Shown here one piece after another: positions 1 through 8,614 of a DNA stretch of 64,000 bases. Source of the stretch: DATFRX01 sp035630615. GTDB lineage: Bacteria > Actinomycetota > Actinomycetes > Propionibacteriales > Nocardioidaceae. The notes beneath the pieces are model-generated. The model saw only the letters and a list, made by a program, of their open reading frames with translations, was not told the origin of the DNA and ran no database searches. Location of the stretch: contig DASQKI010000112.1 of assembly GCA_035630615.1 (NCBI GenBank), positions 1 to 64,000 on the forward strand. The letters run 5' to 3'. Within the stretch, counting starts at the first letter, position 1. Each line of letters begins with the position of its first letter. A program made the translations under genes and the position numbers.

Positions 1-31
1 GAAACGTGGTGCGGGCATTACGGTGAGACAC

Positions 32-89
32 GAGAGCCTCCAGGGTGGAGTGCGACCTTTGACAAGCCACACCCCACCCGGGGGCTCTC
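32..89. repeat. Imperfect inverted repeat near window start
   Basis: Arms 32-52 and 70-89 pair over about 20 bases with a few mismatches and one gap, around a 17-base loop. It lies upstream of the DUF222 remnant. It could be the terminator of a gene to the left of the window or another of the palindromic elements seen throughout this DNA. Confidence 0.5.
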
Positions 90-144
90 ACCTCGTCAAC
101 CCGACTCGCCCGCTACCAACCTCCTGGCCAGGTACAGCTAGACC

Positions 145-1354
145 GTGTCGTGCACATGGCGCAGGCGGCGCCAGGCAATCGAGACTGTGGCGTTCGCCGA
201 GCAGCGTCGGCGGGCCGACCTGGCCGGCGGCGCCTCCGTCGACAGCGCCGGTCGAGCGGCGGCCCTCGAGGTCGCCATGGCGCGTCGGGTGTCGAAGGCG
301 GCGGTGGACTACCAGCTGGCCTTCGCCGAGCCGTTGGTAGCAGACTTCCCGCACTTGTCGGCCGCCTTCTTGGACGGCCGGGTTTCCCAAGCTGCCGCCA
401 AGCACATCGTGAAGGCGTGCGAGACGCTCGACTCCGACCAACGACGGGCGATCGATCAGGAGCTGACCGCGCTGGCGGTCGGGTTGACGCCGGGCAAGAC
501 TCGCAAGGCGGCCGACCGCCTGGTCGCCAGCACAGACCCTGACAGTGCGGCCAAGCGAGCCCGCGCCGCCCGAGCGTGCAGGAGGTCCGGGCGATCGTCA
601 ACGGCGACGGCACCGGCAGCCTGATCGCCACGCTCCCGGTCGAACAGATCGTCGCCTGCTGGCAGGCGCTCGACCACCAGGCCCGCAGCCTCCGCGCCGA
701 CGGCGACGGCCGGTCGATCCGCGACATCATGAGCGACCTGTTCGTCGAGCGGCTCACCGGACAGGCCACGGCGACAGACCTCAACCTCGAGGTCGGGGTC
801 GTCGTGGCGGCGTCCTCACTGTTGGGGGCAGACGACCAGCCGGCGAAGCTGATCGGAAACCGAGGCGGCGATTACGGAGTCTTGCCGGCGCAGCTGGCTC
901 GCGACCTCGCGACATCCGACCAGGCTTGGTGGCGACGGTTGGTCTGCGACCCGGTCGACGGGCGTCTGCTGTCGATGGACACCAAGACGGCACCAGTCGC
1001 CGACCGCATAGCGACACCGCGATCAATGACATCGACCACATCGACCCGCATGCCAACGGCGGACCGACCTCGGCCGCCAACGCGCAGGGACTCGGCAAAA
1101 CCGATCACCCGGTTCGCGACCTACCCGGGTGGGCGGTCGAAGCGGTCGACAGCGATGCGGCCGCGGGCGTGCGCTGGACCACGCCCACCGGGCACAGCTA
1201 CACCTCGACGCCACCGCCGATCCTCGGTCACGGCAACACTCGGCGAGAGGTTCCGCGCGGCGGCCCGGAGCCCCAAGCGACGTCGGTCGGCCTCCTCCTG
1301 CTCCTCCTCAGACTCTGGCCCTGGCGCTCCCGTCGCCGACGGACCGACGAATAG
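145..1354 (+). pseudogene. DUF222/HNH endonuclease (13E12 family) pseudogene
   Basis: The reading continues across three frames. The first part (145 to about 575) matches the DUF222 helical region (DYQLAFAEPLVADFP, GRVSQAAAKHIVKAC). A one-base shift near 575 moves to the frame with VRAIVNGDGTGSL, SSLLGADDQPAKL and WWRRLVCDPVDGRLL. Near 1010 the frame changes again to DIDHIDPHANGGPTSAANAQ, the HNH part, ending with RWTTPTGHSY. The segment that should carry the Cys pair (CRFPGC-type) between the DPV motif and the HNH motif is missing, and a stop at 139-141 cuts off the usual N-terminus. Families of this kind are multicopy in actinomycetes. The damage (truncation, two shifts, lost zinc ligands) argues for a dead copy rather than sequencing error alone. 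Confidence 0.8.
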
Positions 1355-1468
1355 GCCGTCGCCTGTTGAGTAGTTCTACGGAGCATCTTCCGGGTAGTCG
1401 AACCGATGCCCCGAGTACGTCGCGAGCCAAGACTGATGTGCATCGACCTGCGTACTCAAGGAGACCAG

Positions 1469-1606
1469 ATGAACACCTCCCCCATCGACGGCCGGATGAG
1501 GGCACTCCGGGCGTTCGGCTGGTGTCTCGGCATCGCCGGCGTCACCGCCACCGCGACCTACCTGACGGTGACGGCCTGGCTCGTCCTGACGCTGGCGCGG
1601 GTGTGA
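1469..1606 (+). CDS. Small membrane protein, 45 aa
   Basis: The ATG at 1469 is preceded by AAGGAG at 1458-1463 with 5-base spacing, a strong ribosome binding site that decides this start over longer readings. The product has a polar N-terminus (MNTSPIDGRMRALRAFG) and one hydrophobic stretch, about residues 17-43, so it is a single-pass membrane peptide. Its stop is two bases before the next small membrane gene, and both precede the MacS/MacR pair, suggesting one transcription unit. No family was recognised. Confidence 0.6.
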   Translation: MNTSPIDGRMRALRAFGWCLGIAGVTATATYLTVTAWLVLTLARV

Positions 1607-1608
1607 CC

Positions 1609-1791
1609 ATGCTCGATCCCTTGCTCGTCCTGCCCGCTTTCGTCATCTGGATGGCTGTGTGCGCGACTCGGGCGAAGTCGCCCACCGCCCGAGCCGTGGC
1701 GAAGGTGTTGTGCATCGCGTCCGCGCTGGTCACGGTCCTGGGCGCCGCGTTGCTCTGGTGGTTCTTCGCCAACTTCGAACTCGCCTGGTGA
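1609..1791 (+). CDS. Small membrane protein, 60 aa
   Basis: Begins at ATG 1609, two bases after the preceding stop, so it is probably translationally coupled. Two hydrophobic helices (about residues 4-19 and 32-54) are separated by a basic loop (TRAKSPTARAVAK), giving a two-pass membrane protein. The histidine kinase gene starts seven bases after its stop. The function is unknown; position suggests an accessory or target of the MacS-type sensor, but nothing in the sequence proves it. Confidence 0.55.
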   Translation: MLDPLLVLPAFVIWMAVCATRAKSPTARAVAKVLCIASALVTVLGAALLWWFFANFELAW

Positions 1792-1798
1792 CGCTAGC

Positions 1799-2944
1799 GT
1801 GCTGCCTGTGACCGCCTCCGGCACCGACCGCCACGACGACCTCGTGCTGCCGTTGTGGCGGGCGCTGGTCGTGTTTCGGCTCGTGACGTGGTGCTTCGCG
1901 GTCGCCGGGGTCTATCTGCGACGCGACGAGATCGACCATATGGCCGGGGCCGTCGCTGTGCTGACCGTGATGGCGGCGTGGACCGGAGTCGTCACGGTCG
2001 GATACAGCCGCGAGTGGGGTCGGCGGTGGCCATTCGCCACGGTCGACCTCGGCGTGACGCTGATCTGCATGGCCGGCACTGTCCTCGCCTACTCGCTCGA
2101 CCGGATCCACGGCGGTGCCGCGATCCTGACCTCGGTCTGGGCCGCCGGTCCTACCCTCGCCCTGGCGGTCGCCGCCGGCCGCAACGGCGGCCTGATCGGC
2201 GCCGGTGTCACGAGCGTGGCGCTGGTCGCATGGCGCCAACGCATCACGCCGGTCGAGATCAACAACATCCAGCTGCTGGTGATCGCCGGACTCGTCGTAG
2301 GCTACGCCGCGACCGCGACCCGCCGCGCCAGCGTGAGGCTTCGCGCCGCCCTGGCTGCTCAGGGCGCGGCGGAGGAGCGGGTCCGACTGTCGCGGTCGTT
2401 CCACGACGGCGTCTTGCAGGTGCTGGCGCACGTCAAGCGACGCGGCTCCGAGCTGGGAGGCGAAGCCGCCACCCTCGGCGTGCTCGCCGGCGAACAGGAG
2501 ATCGCGTTGCGGTCGCTCATAGCCCAGCGCCCGCAGATCGCGAGCGGGCGGTCCGACCTATGCTCGGCCCTCACCGGCCTCCAGACCACAACGGTCGACG
2601 TGGTCGTGCCCGCCCAGGCCGTGTTGCTGGAGCCGCATGCCGTGCACGAGCTGACGGCAGTCGTCGGCGAAGCGCTGGCCAACGTGCGCCAGCATGCCGG
2701 GCCGGACGCCCGGGCGTGGGTCGTCGTCGAAGACCTCGGCGACGCCGTCGCCGTCTGCGTGCGCGACGATGGCATCGGCATCGCGCCCGACCGGCTCAGC
2801 CAAGCCGAGCGAGAGGGACGGCTCGGTGTCGCCCAGTCGATCCGTGGCCGTGTGCGTGACCTCGGTGGCAGAGTCGACCTGCATACCGCACCCGGGGAGG
2901 GCGCCGAGTGGGAGATCACGATCGACAAGCCGCGCGATCCATGA
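1799..2944 (+). CDS. macS: MacS-family sensor histidine kinase
   Basis: A 381-residue membrane sensor kinase of the NarL-partner (HisKA_3) type. Residues about 20-170 contain five or six hydrophobic helices with short loops. The dimerisation/phosphoacceptor segment is SRSFHDGVLQVLAHV with His202 as likely phosphosite, followed by the KRRGSELGGEAATLG and AGEQEIALRSL blocks I associate with MacS. The ATP-binding domain has the N box EALANVRQHA (about 291-300), G1 DDGIGI (323-328) and GRLGVAQSIRGRV. The GTG at 1799 gives full length; a GTG at 1808 is an alternative. Its stop overlaps the regulator start (ATGA at 2941). In Streptomyces, MacRS controls mainly membrane and secreted proteins; the signal here is unknown. 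Confidence 0.85.
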   Translation: MLPVTASGTDRHDDLVLPLWRALVVFRLVTWCFAVAGVYLRRDEIDHMAGAVAVLTVMAAWTGVVTVGYSREWGRRWPFATVDLGVTLICMAGTVLAYSLDRIHGGAAILTSVWAAGPTLALAVAAGRNGGLIGAGVTSVALVAWRQRITPVEINNIQLLVIAGLVVGYAATATRRASVRLRAALAAQGAAEERVRLSRSFHDGVLQVLAHVKRRGSELGGEAATLGVLAGEQEIALRSLIAQRPQIASGRSDLCSALTGLQTTTVDVVVPAQAVLLEPHAVHELTAVVGEALANVRQHAGPDARAWVVVEDLGDAVAVCVRDDGIGIAPDRLSQAEREGRLGVAQSIRGRVRDLGGRVDLHTAPGEGAEWEITIDKPRDP

Positions 2945-3591
2945 CGACCCGGGTGATGATCGTCGACGACCATCCGATCTGGCGCGATGGGGTCGAACGC
3001 GACCTGACCGACCGGGGCTACGACGTCGTCGCGACCGCGGGCGACGTCGGGGCGGCCGTACGAATCGCATCCGCCGCCCGACCGGACGTCGTGCTCATGG
3101 ATCTCCAGCTCGGCGAGGGGTCCGGCGTCGACGCCACGCAGCAGATCCTGGAGAGACTCCCGGACACGCGCGTCCTCGTTGTGTCGGCCAGCGCCGAGCA
3201 CGGCGACGTGCTGGCCGCGGTCAAAAACGGCGCCTCTGGCTACCTGGTCAAGTCGGCGTCCGGCGACGAGCTCGACGACGCGGTACGCCGCACCGCCCAG
3301 GGCGATGCGGTGTTCAGCGCCGGTCTGGCCGGGCTGCTGCTCGGCGAATACCGTCGGCTGCACGACGAACCCGAGCCCGACGCACCGACGCTCACCGCGC
3401 GCGAAACCGAGGTGCTGCGCCTCGTCGCCCGCGGCCTGACCGCACGGCAGATCGCGTCCCGGCTGACGCTGTCGCACCGGACCGTCGAAAACCATGTGCA
3501 AAACACCCTGCGCAAGCTGCAACTGCACAACCGGGCCGAACTGGTGCGCTACGCGATCGAGCACGGCATCGACGACGAAGAGTCGAGCTAG
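2941..3591 (+). CDS. macR: MacR-like response regulator (NarL/LuxR type)
   Basis: A 216-residue response regulator. The receiver domain (about 4-120) has the acidic pair at D9-D10, phosphoacceptor Asp54 in VVLMDLQ and the conserved Lys in GYLVKSAS. The C-terminal LuxR-type helix-turn-helix starts at LTARETEVLRLVARGLT and continues through SHRTVENHVQNTLRKL. It shares ATGA with the upstream kinase gene, the classic coupled two-component layout, so MacS is its obvious phosphodonor. Its stop overlaps by four bases the end of the convergent Gly-rich protein gene, leaving no room for an intergenic terminator. Confidence 0.88.
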   Translation: MTTRVMIVDDHPIWRDGVERDLTDRGYDVVATAGDVGAAVRIASAARPDVVLMDLQLGEGSGVDATQQILERLPDTRVLVVSASAEHGDVLAAVKNGASGYLVKSASGDELDDAVRRTAQGDAVFSAGLAGLLLGEYRRLHDEPEPDAPTLTARETEVLRLVARGLTARQIASRLTLSHRTVENHVQNTLRKLQLHNRAELVRYAIEHGIDDEESS

Positions 3592-4349
3592 CTCATCCCA
3601 CCACCGTCGGCGGCGCCACCGTCAAAACCGCCACCGTCGAAGCCGCCGAAACCACCACCATCGAAGCCGCCAGGATCCCCTGCCGAGCCACCGTCGAAGC
3701 TCGACATCTCGAACATCGCGATGGCCGCGTAGCTCGACCCGGCCCAGTTGCCGACGAAGTAGCCCTTGGCATAGGGCGCATACGCCGCGCCCGCCTCCCA
3801 GTAGGGCACCCGCCGAGCGCCCACGGACACGTAGCGAACGTCGGGCCTCTCCGCGGCGGCGACCCGCGCCGCGTCCTGCGAACACGCCGGCACCTTGCGG
3901 GTTCCTCGTCCGGCGGGCGTCCACATCACGTCCATGACCGACGGCCCGTGCTGCGGATTGAAGAAGCAAGGCACCCGTCGCTCCGGGATCGGATCATCGG
4001 CGAGCCGGGCGCGCACGCAAACCATTGAGTACCGGCCGTTCGCCAGGGTGTCGGCGATCGTGCTGATCTCCTCGACATCGGCCATCCGGGGTACGGCTCG
4101 CTGCGCCGACTCGTAAGCGTCCAGGGCGCGTTGGTAGTCGAGGCGGGTGTCCTCGTCCAGATCGACGCCGGCGATGTCCATGCCAAGCCGCTGCAGCTCT
4201 TCGCCCAGCAGGGTCACGTCCTCGTTGGCAAACCTCTTGACCTGCTCGAGATCGTCGGACGCTTCGGCCCGCACCCCTCGTCGGCGCCACAGCCGCTGTC
4301 CGAGAACCGCGCCGCCGGCACCAACCGCGATGAAGACGAGCCACTCCAT
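3588..4349 (-). CDS. Membrane-anchored protein with Gly-rich tail
   Basis: A 253-residue protein with one N-terminal membrane helix (MEWLVFIAVGAGGAVLG) and a basic stop-transfer (WRRR), then a soluble domain containing the block CFFNPQHGPSVMDVMW and two to three Cys, ending in a long Gly/Asp/Phe-rich tail (repeats of FDGGGF) from about residue 215. The helical segment YQRALDAYESAQRAV looks coiled. Related actinobacterial proteins are known to me only as hypotheticals. The tail resembles those of membrane proteins exposed outside the cell, but no enzyme motif is visible. It converges on macR with a 4-base overlap. Confidence 0.7.
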   Translation of the reverse strand: MEWLVFIAVGAGGAVLGQRLWRRRGVRAEASDDLEQVKRFANEDVTLLGEELQRLGMDIAGVDLDEDTRLDYQRALDAYESAQRAVPRMADVEEISTIADTLANGRYSMVCVRARLADDPIPERRVPCFFNPQHGPSVMDVMWTPAGRGTRKVPACSQDAARVAAAERPDVRYVSVGARRVPYWEAGAAYAPYAKGYFVGNWAGSSYAAIAMFEMSSFDGGSAGDPGGFDGGGFGGFDGGGFDGGAADGGGMS

Positions 4350-4382
4350 CGGAACCTCCCCAAAGGCCTCGGAGACCCCAGC

Positions 4383-5438
4383 CTAGCCGGCCGGCTGGGG
4401 CTCACCCTCCGCCTCGTCGACCTGACCGTCGTAGGGCGAGGAGCAGTCCGGCGCGACGACGGGCTCGGGCTCCGGCTCGACGTGCGGTGCCGGCGTCCGG
4501 GGGCCGTGCGAGACCGCGACACCGGCCAGCACGATCAACGCTCCCAGGGGCTGATACCAGGTGACGCTCTCGCCGAGCACGAGGATCCCGACGGTAACCG
4601 CGAAGACCGGCACCAGATAGGTCACCATCGACGCCCGGCTCGCGCCGATAAGCCGGATATTGTGCATGTGGATGACGAACGCCACGCCGGTGCCGAGGGC
4701 ACCCAGCGCCACGACACTCGCCACGACCTTGAAGGAGAGGTCGGTCGGGTTGGGCGGCGCACCCGCGATCAGCGGGGCGACCACGAGAAGTTGCACCACG
4801 GCCGCGATCAGCATGCCCGCTGACAGGGCAGGCCCGGACTCCTTCGCGTCGGCGATGAACCGCTTTTGGTAGGGAATCGCCACGCCGTAACACGCGGCCG
4901 CCGCCAGGCACAGCATCTGCCCGGTCAGCTCCCCACCCCCGACGCCGCGCCAGACGCCCAGCACGGTCAAGCCTCCGACGAATCCGAGCACGAGACCCGC
5001 CAAGCGGTAGATGGTGAGCCGTTCGGTACGGAACACCAGCACCGCGAGCGGCAACACGACCAGCGGCGTCGTGCCGTTCCAGATCCCGGCCAACAGTGAC
5101 GGGACTCGCTGCTCGCCGTACCCGAACAGCGTGAACGGCAAGGCCACCCCGATCCCGCCGAGCAGGAACAGATGCGCCCACAAGCGCGGCGAGCGCGGCA
5201 GCGACTGACGCGTGATGCCAAGGATGATGAGCAGGGTGATGGCCCCCGTCAGCACTCGACCGAGCGTCACGTAGGTGGGATGGAGCTCCCGGATGCCCAC
5301 CTCGATGAACACGAAGCTGCAGCCCCAGATCGCCGCCAGGCCGACCAGACCGGGCAGCCAGATCCCCAGGGCGACGTGGTCGGACGAGGTCGCGGAAGCA
5401 GGTCGTGTCGGCGTCGTCACCACATCAGCATGGACCAC
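4383..5438 (-). CDS. EamA/DMT-family exporter
   Basis: A 351-residue ten-helix protein of the drug/metabolite transporter superfamily. The two EamA repeats are visible: GLAAIWGCSFVFIEVGI begins the first and LCLAAAACYGVAIPYQKRF the second. Such proteins export amino acids, metabolites or drugs by proton coupling; the substrate cannot be read from sequence. After the last helix (VTWYQPLGALIVLAGVAVSHG) there is an unusual acidic, Pro-rich tail of about 35 residues (EPEPEPVVAP). The start is GTG at 5438; internal GTG codons a few residues in are alternatives. It lies downstream of menG on the same strand, separated by 45 bases. Confidence 0.85.
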   Translation of the reverse strand: MVHADVVTTPTRPASATSSDHVALGIWLPGLVGLAAIWGCSFVFIEVGIRELHPTYVTLGRVLTGAITLLIILGITRQSLPRSPRLWAHLFLLGGIGVALPFTLFGYGEQRVPSLLAGIWNGTTPLVVLPLAVLVFRTERLTIYRLAGLVLGFVGGLTVLGVWRGVGGGELTGQMLCLAAAACYGVAIPYQKRFIADAKESGPALSAGMLIAAVVQLLVVAPLIAGAPPNPTDLSFKVVASVVALGALGTGVAFVIHMHNIRLIGASRASMVTYLVPVFAVTVGILVLGESVTWYQPLGALIVLAGVAVSHGPRTPAPHVEPEPEPVVAPDCSSPYDGQVDEAEGEPQPAG

Positions 5439-5483
5439 ACCACCGACATCCGTCTGGCGGTTTTCGGTCGTCGGACGGTCGAT

Positions 5484-6176
5484 CTAGGCCCGGACCCCGA
5501 AATGGAGCGCGACGATGCCCCCGGTCAGGTCGCGCCAGCCGACGTCGCGCCAGCCGGCGGCCTCGATCCGCTTGGCGAGCGCCGCCTGGTCGGGCCAGGC
5601 CTGGATCGACTCGGCGAGATATACGTAGGCATCGGGGCTCGACGAGACCCGACGGGCGACCGACGGCAGCGCGCGCATCAAGTACTCGAGATAAACCCGT
5701 CGAAACGGCACCCACGTCGGGTGGCTGAACTCGCACACGACCAACCGCCCGCCGGGCCGCGTCACCCGGGCGATCTCACGCATCGCGGCGTCCGGATCGA
5801 CGATGTTGCGCAAGCCGAACGAGATCGTCACCGCGTCGAACACTCCGTCGGCGAACGGCAGCCGCGTCCCGTCGCCGGCGGTGAACCGCATCGCCGGCCG
5901 AACCCGCTTGCCCTCGCGCAGCATCCCGAGCGAGAAGTCGCACGGCACGACGATCGCGCCGGCGGCCCCGAACGGCTCGCTCGACGTGCCGGTGCCGGCA
6001 GCCAGGTCGAGGACCCGATCGCCCGGCCGCGGCGCCACGGTCCGCAGCACGTGGCGGCGCCAGCGGCGCACCTGGCCGAGCGACAAGACGTCGTTGGTGA
6101 GGTCGTAGCGCTTGGCCACCGCGTCGAACATCGCCGCCATCTCGTGCGGGCGCTTGTCCAACGTGGCTCGGGTCAC
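5484..6176 (-). CDS. menG: Demethylmenaquinone methyltransferase
   Basis: A 230-residue SAM-dependent methyltransferase of the UbiE/MenG family, which performs the last step of menaquinone synthesis. Family marks: FDAVAKRYDLTNDVLSLGQVR near the N-terminus, SAM motif I VLDLAAGTGT (about 55-64), ISFGLRNIVDPDAAMREI and RPGGRLVVCEFS. The start is GTG at 6176 with GAGGG about eight bases upstream. It is divergent from the isochorismate synthase gene across 83 bases, so both menaquinone genes are probably driven from the same short region. It is shorter at the C-terminus than UbiE proteins of proteobacteria, which is normal for actinobacteria. Confidence 0.92.
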   Translation of the reverse strand: MTRATLDKRPHEMAAMFDAVAKRYDLTNDVLSLGQVRRWRRHVLRTVAPRPGDRVLDLAAGTGTSSEPFGAAGAIVVPCDFSLGMLREGKRVRPAMRFTAGDGTRLPFADGVFDAVTISFGLRNIVDPDAAMREIARVTRPGGRLVVCEFSHPTWVPFRRVYLEYLMRALPSVARRVSSSPDAYVYLAESIQAWPDQAALAKRIEAAGWRDVGWRDLTGGIVALHFGVRA

Positions 6177-6259
6177 GCGACATACCCTCGCACGCCGTCG
6201 GCCGTGGGCGCGCGTCTAGGGTGGTCGACTGTACAGCTGGCCTGACGTAGGGAGCGTAC

Positions 6260-7567
6260 GTGAGCGAGCTTGCGAGTGAACCGTCCAACCCAGCGGTATC
6301 TGAGCTTGCGGCGGGGGCATCGGATGCGGCGACCGTTGTCGTACGGACGACCCGCATCCCCGACCCGGGAGGGCTGCTGGCCGTACTCCCGAAGACAGAT
6401 CCGATGGCGTGGGTGCGCCGCTCCGAGGGCATCGTCGGATGGGGCGCCGCCGCCCGGATCGACACCTCCGGACCGACTCGGTTCGACGACGCCGACGCGT
6501 GGTGGCACGAGCTCGCCGGACGTACCGTCGTCCGCGACGAGGTCGGGCTGCCCGGCAGCGGGCTGGTCGCCTTCGGGTCGTTCGGGTTCGCCGATGATCC
6601 GGGCGACTCGACCCTGATCGTGCCGGACGTGGTCGTCGGCCACCGGATCGTCGACGACGAGTCGATCTGGTGGGTGACCACCGTCGGCGTCGGTGCTCTC
6701 GCCGCGACGCCGAGCATCGTTCGGTCACCGTCGCCGCTGCCGCCGGTCGGGCTCACCTACACCGACGGCGCGATGTCCGGCGCCCAGTGGGCTCACCAGG
6801 TCCGGGTCGCCGTCGAACGCATCGGCTCGACGACGCTGGAGAAGGTGGTCTTGGCCCGCGACCTGATCGCGTCCGCGACCGAGCCGATCGACGTGCGCTG
6901 GCCGCTGCACCGGCTGTCGGTGGCCTACCGCTCCTGCTGGACCTACCACGTCGACGGGCTGCTCGGCGCGACGCCGGAGATGCTGGTCCGACGCGAACGC
7001 GGTCTCGTCACGTCGCGGGTGCTCGCCGGCACGATCCAGATCACCGGCGACGACACCCACGACCTCGCGCAGGCCGGCGCCCTCGCCAAGAGCAGCAAAG
7101 ACCTCGAGGAGCACGAGTACGCCGTGCGGTCGGTCGCCCAGGCGCTGGCGCCGCACTGCCGGAGCATGAACGTGCCGGAGACACCGTTCGTCTTGCACCT
7201 GCCCAACGTCATGCACCTCGCGACCGACGTCACGGGCGTCGTGGCCAGCAACGACTCGGCGACGTCGCTCGCGCTGGCCGCTGCGCTGCATCCGTCGGCG
7301 GCCGTCGGGGGCACACCGACCGAGCTCGCCGTCGACGCGATCGCCGAGCTGGAGGGCATGCCGCGCCGACGCTATGCCGGGCCGGTCGGGTGGATGGACG
7401 CGTCCGGCGACGGCGAGTGGGGCATCGCGCTGCGATGCGGTGAGCTGTCGGGATCGCAGGTGCGGCTGTTCGCCGGCTGCGGCATCGTCGCGGGGTCCGA
7501 CCCGGAGGCGGAGCTGGCCGAGGCGCAGGCGAAGTTCGTCCCGGTGCGCGACGCCCTCGGCCGCTGA
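6260..7567 (+). CDS. menF: Isochorismate synthase
   Basis: A 435-residue member of the chorismate-binding enzyme family, converting chorismate to isochorismate for menaquinone (the family also serves siderophores). The chorismate-binding half is clear: TTLEKVVLARDL with the catalytic Lys, GLLGATPEMLVRRERGLVTSRVLAGT, SSKDLEEHEYAV, LHPSAAVGGTP, AGPVGWMDASGDGEW and the C-terminal AEAQAKFVPVRDAL. Start GTG at 6260 follows GGGAG. The first 20 residues contain a small duplication (SELASE / SELAAG; DNA GAGCTTGCG twice) that looks added, so translation could begin further in. The location beside menG favours a menaquinone role. Confidence 0.88.
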   Translation: MSELASEPSNPAVSELAAGASDAATVVVRTTRIPDPGGLLAVLPKTDPMAWVRRSEGIVGWGAAARIDTSGPTRFDDADAWWHELAGRTVVRDEVGLPGSGLVAFGSFGFADDPGDSTLIVPDVVVGHRIVDDESIWWVTTVGVGALAATPSIVRSPSPLPPVGLTYTDGAMSGAQWAHQVRVAVERIGSTTLEKVVLARDLIASATEPIDVRWPLHRLSVAYRSCWTYHVDGLLGATPEMLVRRERGLVTSRVLAGTIQITGDDTHDLAQAGALAKSSKDLEEHEYAVRSVAQALAPHCRSMNVPETPFVLHLPNVMHLATDVTGVVASNDSATSLALAAALHPSAAVGGTPTELAVDAIAELEGMPRRRYAGPVGWMDASGDGEWGIALRCGELSGSQVRLFAGCGIVAGSDPEAELAEAQAKFVPVRDALGR

Positions 7568-7621
7568 CGATCCGGGGGAATTCGGTAGCGATGGCGACCC
7601 GAATCCCTCAAGAATCGGCGG

Positions 7622-8614
7622 ATGGACCCTGACCGAACCGAGGTGCAGCGCCGGCTCGATCGGGTGCTGCGCACGGCCGGCACACCCGACCTGCTGTCCG
7701 CACTTGCCGAACGACTCACTCCGACCGACCTGCAGACGCTCATGCTGGAGGTCTACCGCCGGCGCGCCGACGCCGTGACGCCGAGCCGACTGCTGGCGCA
7801 ATACGAGACCAACCGCTTCGCGCCCCCGTCACCGGTCGCACCGCTCGACCTGGCCCGCATCGACGTGGCGATCCATGAACAGCTGGCGGCCGACGGATTC
7901 ACCGGGCTCGCGCTGTCGCCGGTCTGCCCACTGGGTACCAACTCCGCCATAGCGGCCGTGGACCAATACAACGTGCTGACGACGGTGCGCAACACCGAGG
8001 TCGTGGCCGATGCGACCAACGTCCTCGCCCTCGAGGCCGCGGTCCGGCGCCGAGCCCGCCTACGATCCGATCCGCGCTCGCCCGACCGGATCCGCCTCGG
8101 CGCCACTCACAGCGTGACTCGGGCCCAGGCGTTCGAGGGACGCGGCACGATGGCGCACTTCGGCTTGCTCGCTCTGTGCACCGCCGGTCGCGACGAGGGC
8201 TCGTTTGGCTTCGAGACGTCCGCCATCGCCGAGCAGATCGGCGTCCACCTCGAGGTCCTCGACCGCGCTCGCGACGTCGGCTACGAGTCCCACGACGTAC
8301 GGGTGACCGTCACCGACCTGACCGGCGATCGGCATCGGGCCGCGATCGAGGAGCGGGTGCTGGGCCGGATCGCGGCGGACCATCCCACCGTGTCGGTCGG
8401 CTTCGACGACGACCGGGAGCACGGGGTCGGCTACTACGTCGACGCCTGTTTCGAGATCCGTGCCCGCACGCCGGACGGGACCGAGCTGAGCCTGGCCGAC
8501 GGTGGCCTGACCCGCTGGACCGCTGACCTGCTCAGCAACGCCAAGGAGCGCCTCGCGACCAGCGGTCTCGGCGTCGAACGGCTGCTCGCGGAGTTCCGAC
8601 CGGTAGCCGTCTAG
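7622..8614 (+). CDS. Conserved protein of unknown function
   Basis: A 330-residue soluble protein with no signal peptide or membrane helix. Strong motif-like blocks are LEVYRRRA and LLAQYETNRFAPPSP (N-terminal), LSPVCPLGTNSAIAAVDQ, TVRNTEVVADATNVLALE, HFGLLALCTAGRDEGSF and DREHGVGYYVDACFEI. I recall similar actinobacterial proteins only as hypotheticals. The pattern of conserved Arg, Asn and Asp blocks suggests an enzyme that binds a nucleotide or acid, possibly with a class II aminoacyl-tRNA synthetase-like fold, but this is a guess. It starts 54 bases after menF and converges with dhaM, overlapping it by four bases. Confidence 0.7.
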   Translation: MDPDRTEVQRRLDRVLRTAGTPDLLSALAERLTPTDLQTLMLEVYRRRADAVTPSRLLAQYETNRFAPPSPVAPLDLARIDVAIHEQLAADGFTGLALSPVCPLGTNSAIAAVDQYNVLTTVRNTEVVADATNVLALEAAVRRRARLRSDPRSPDRIRLGATHSVTRAQAFEGRGTMAHFGLLALCTAGRDEGSFGFETSAIAEQIGVHLEVLDRARDVGYESHDVRVTVTDLTGDRHRAAIEERVLGRIAADHPTVSVGFDDDREHGVGYYVDACFEIRARTPDGTELSLADGGLTRWTADLLSNAKERLATSGLGVERLLAEFRPVAV

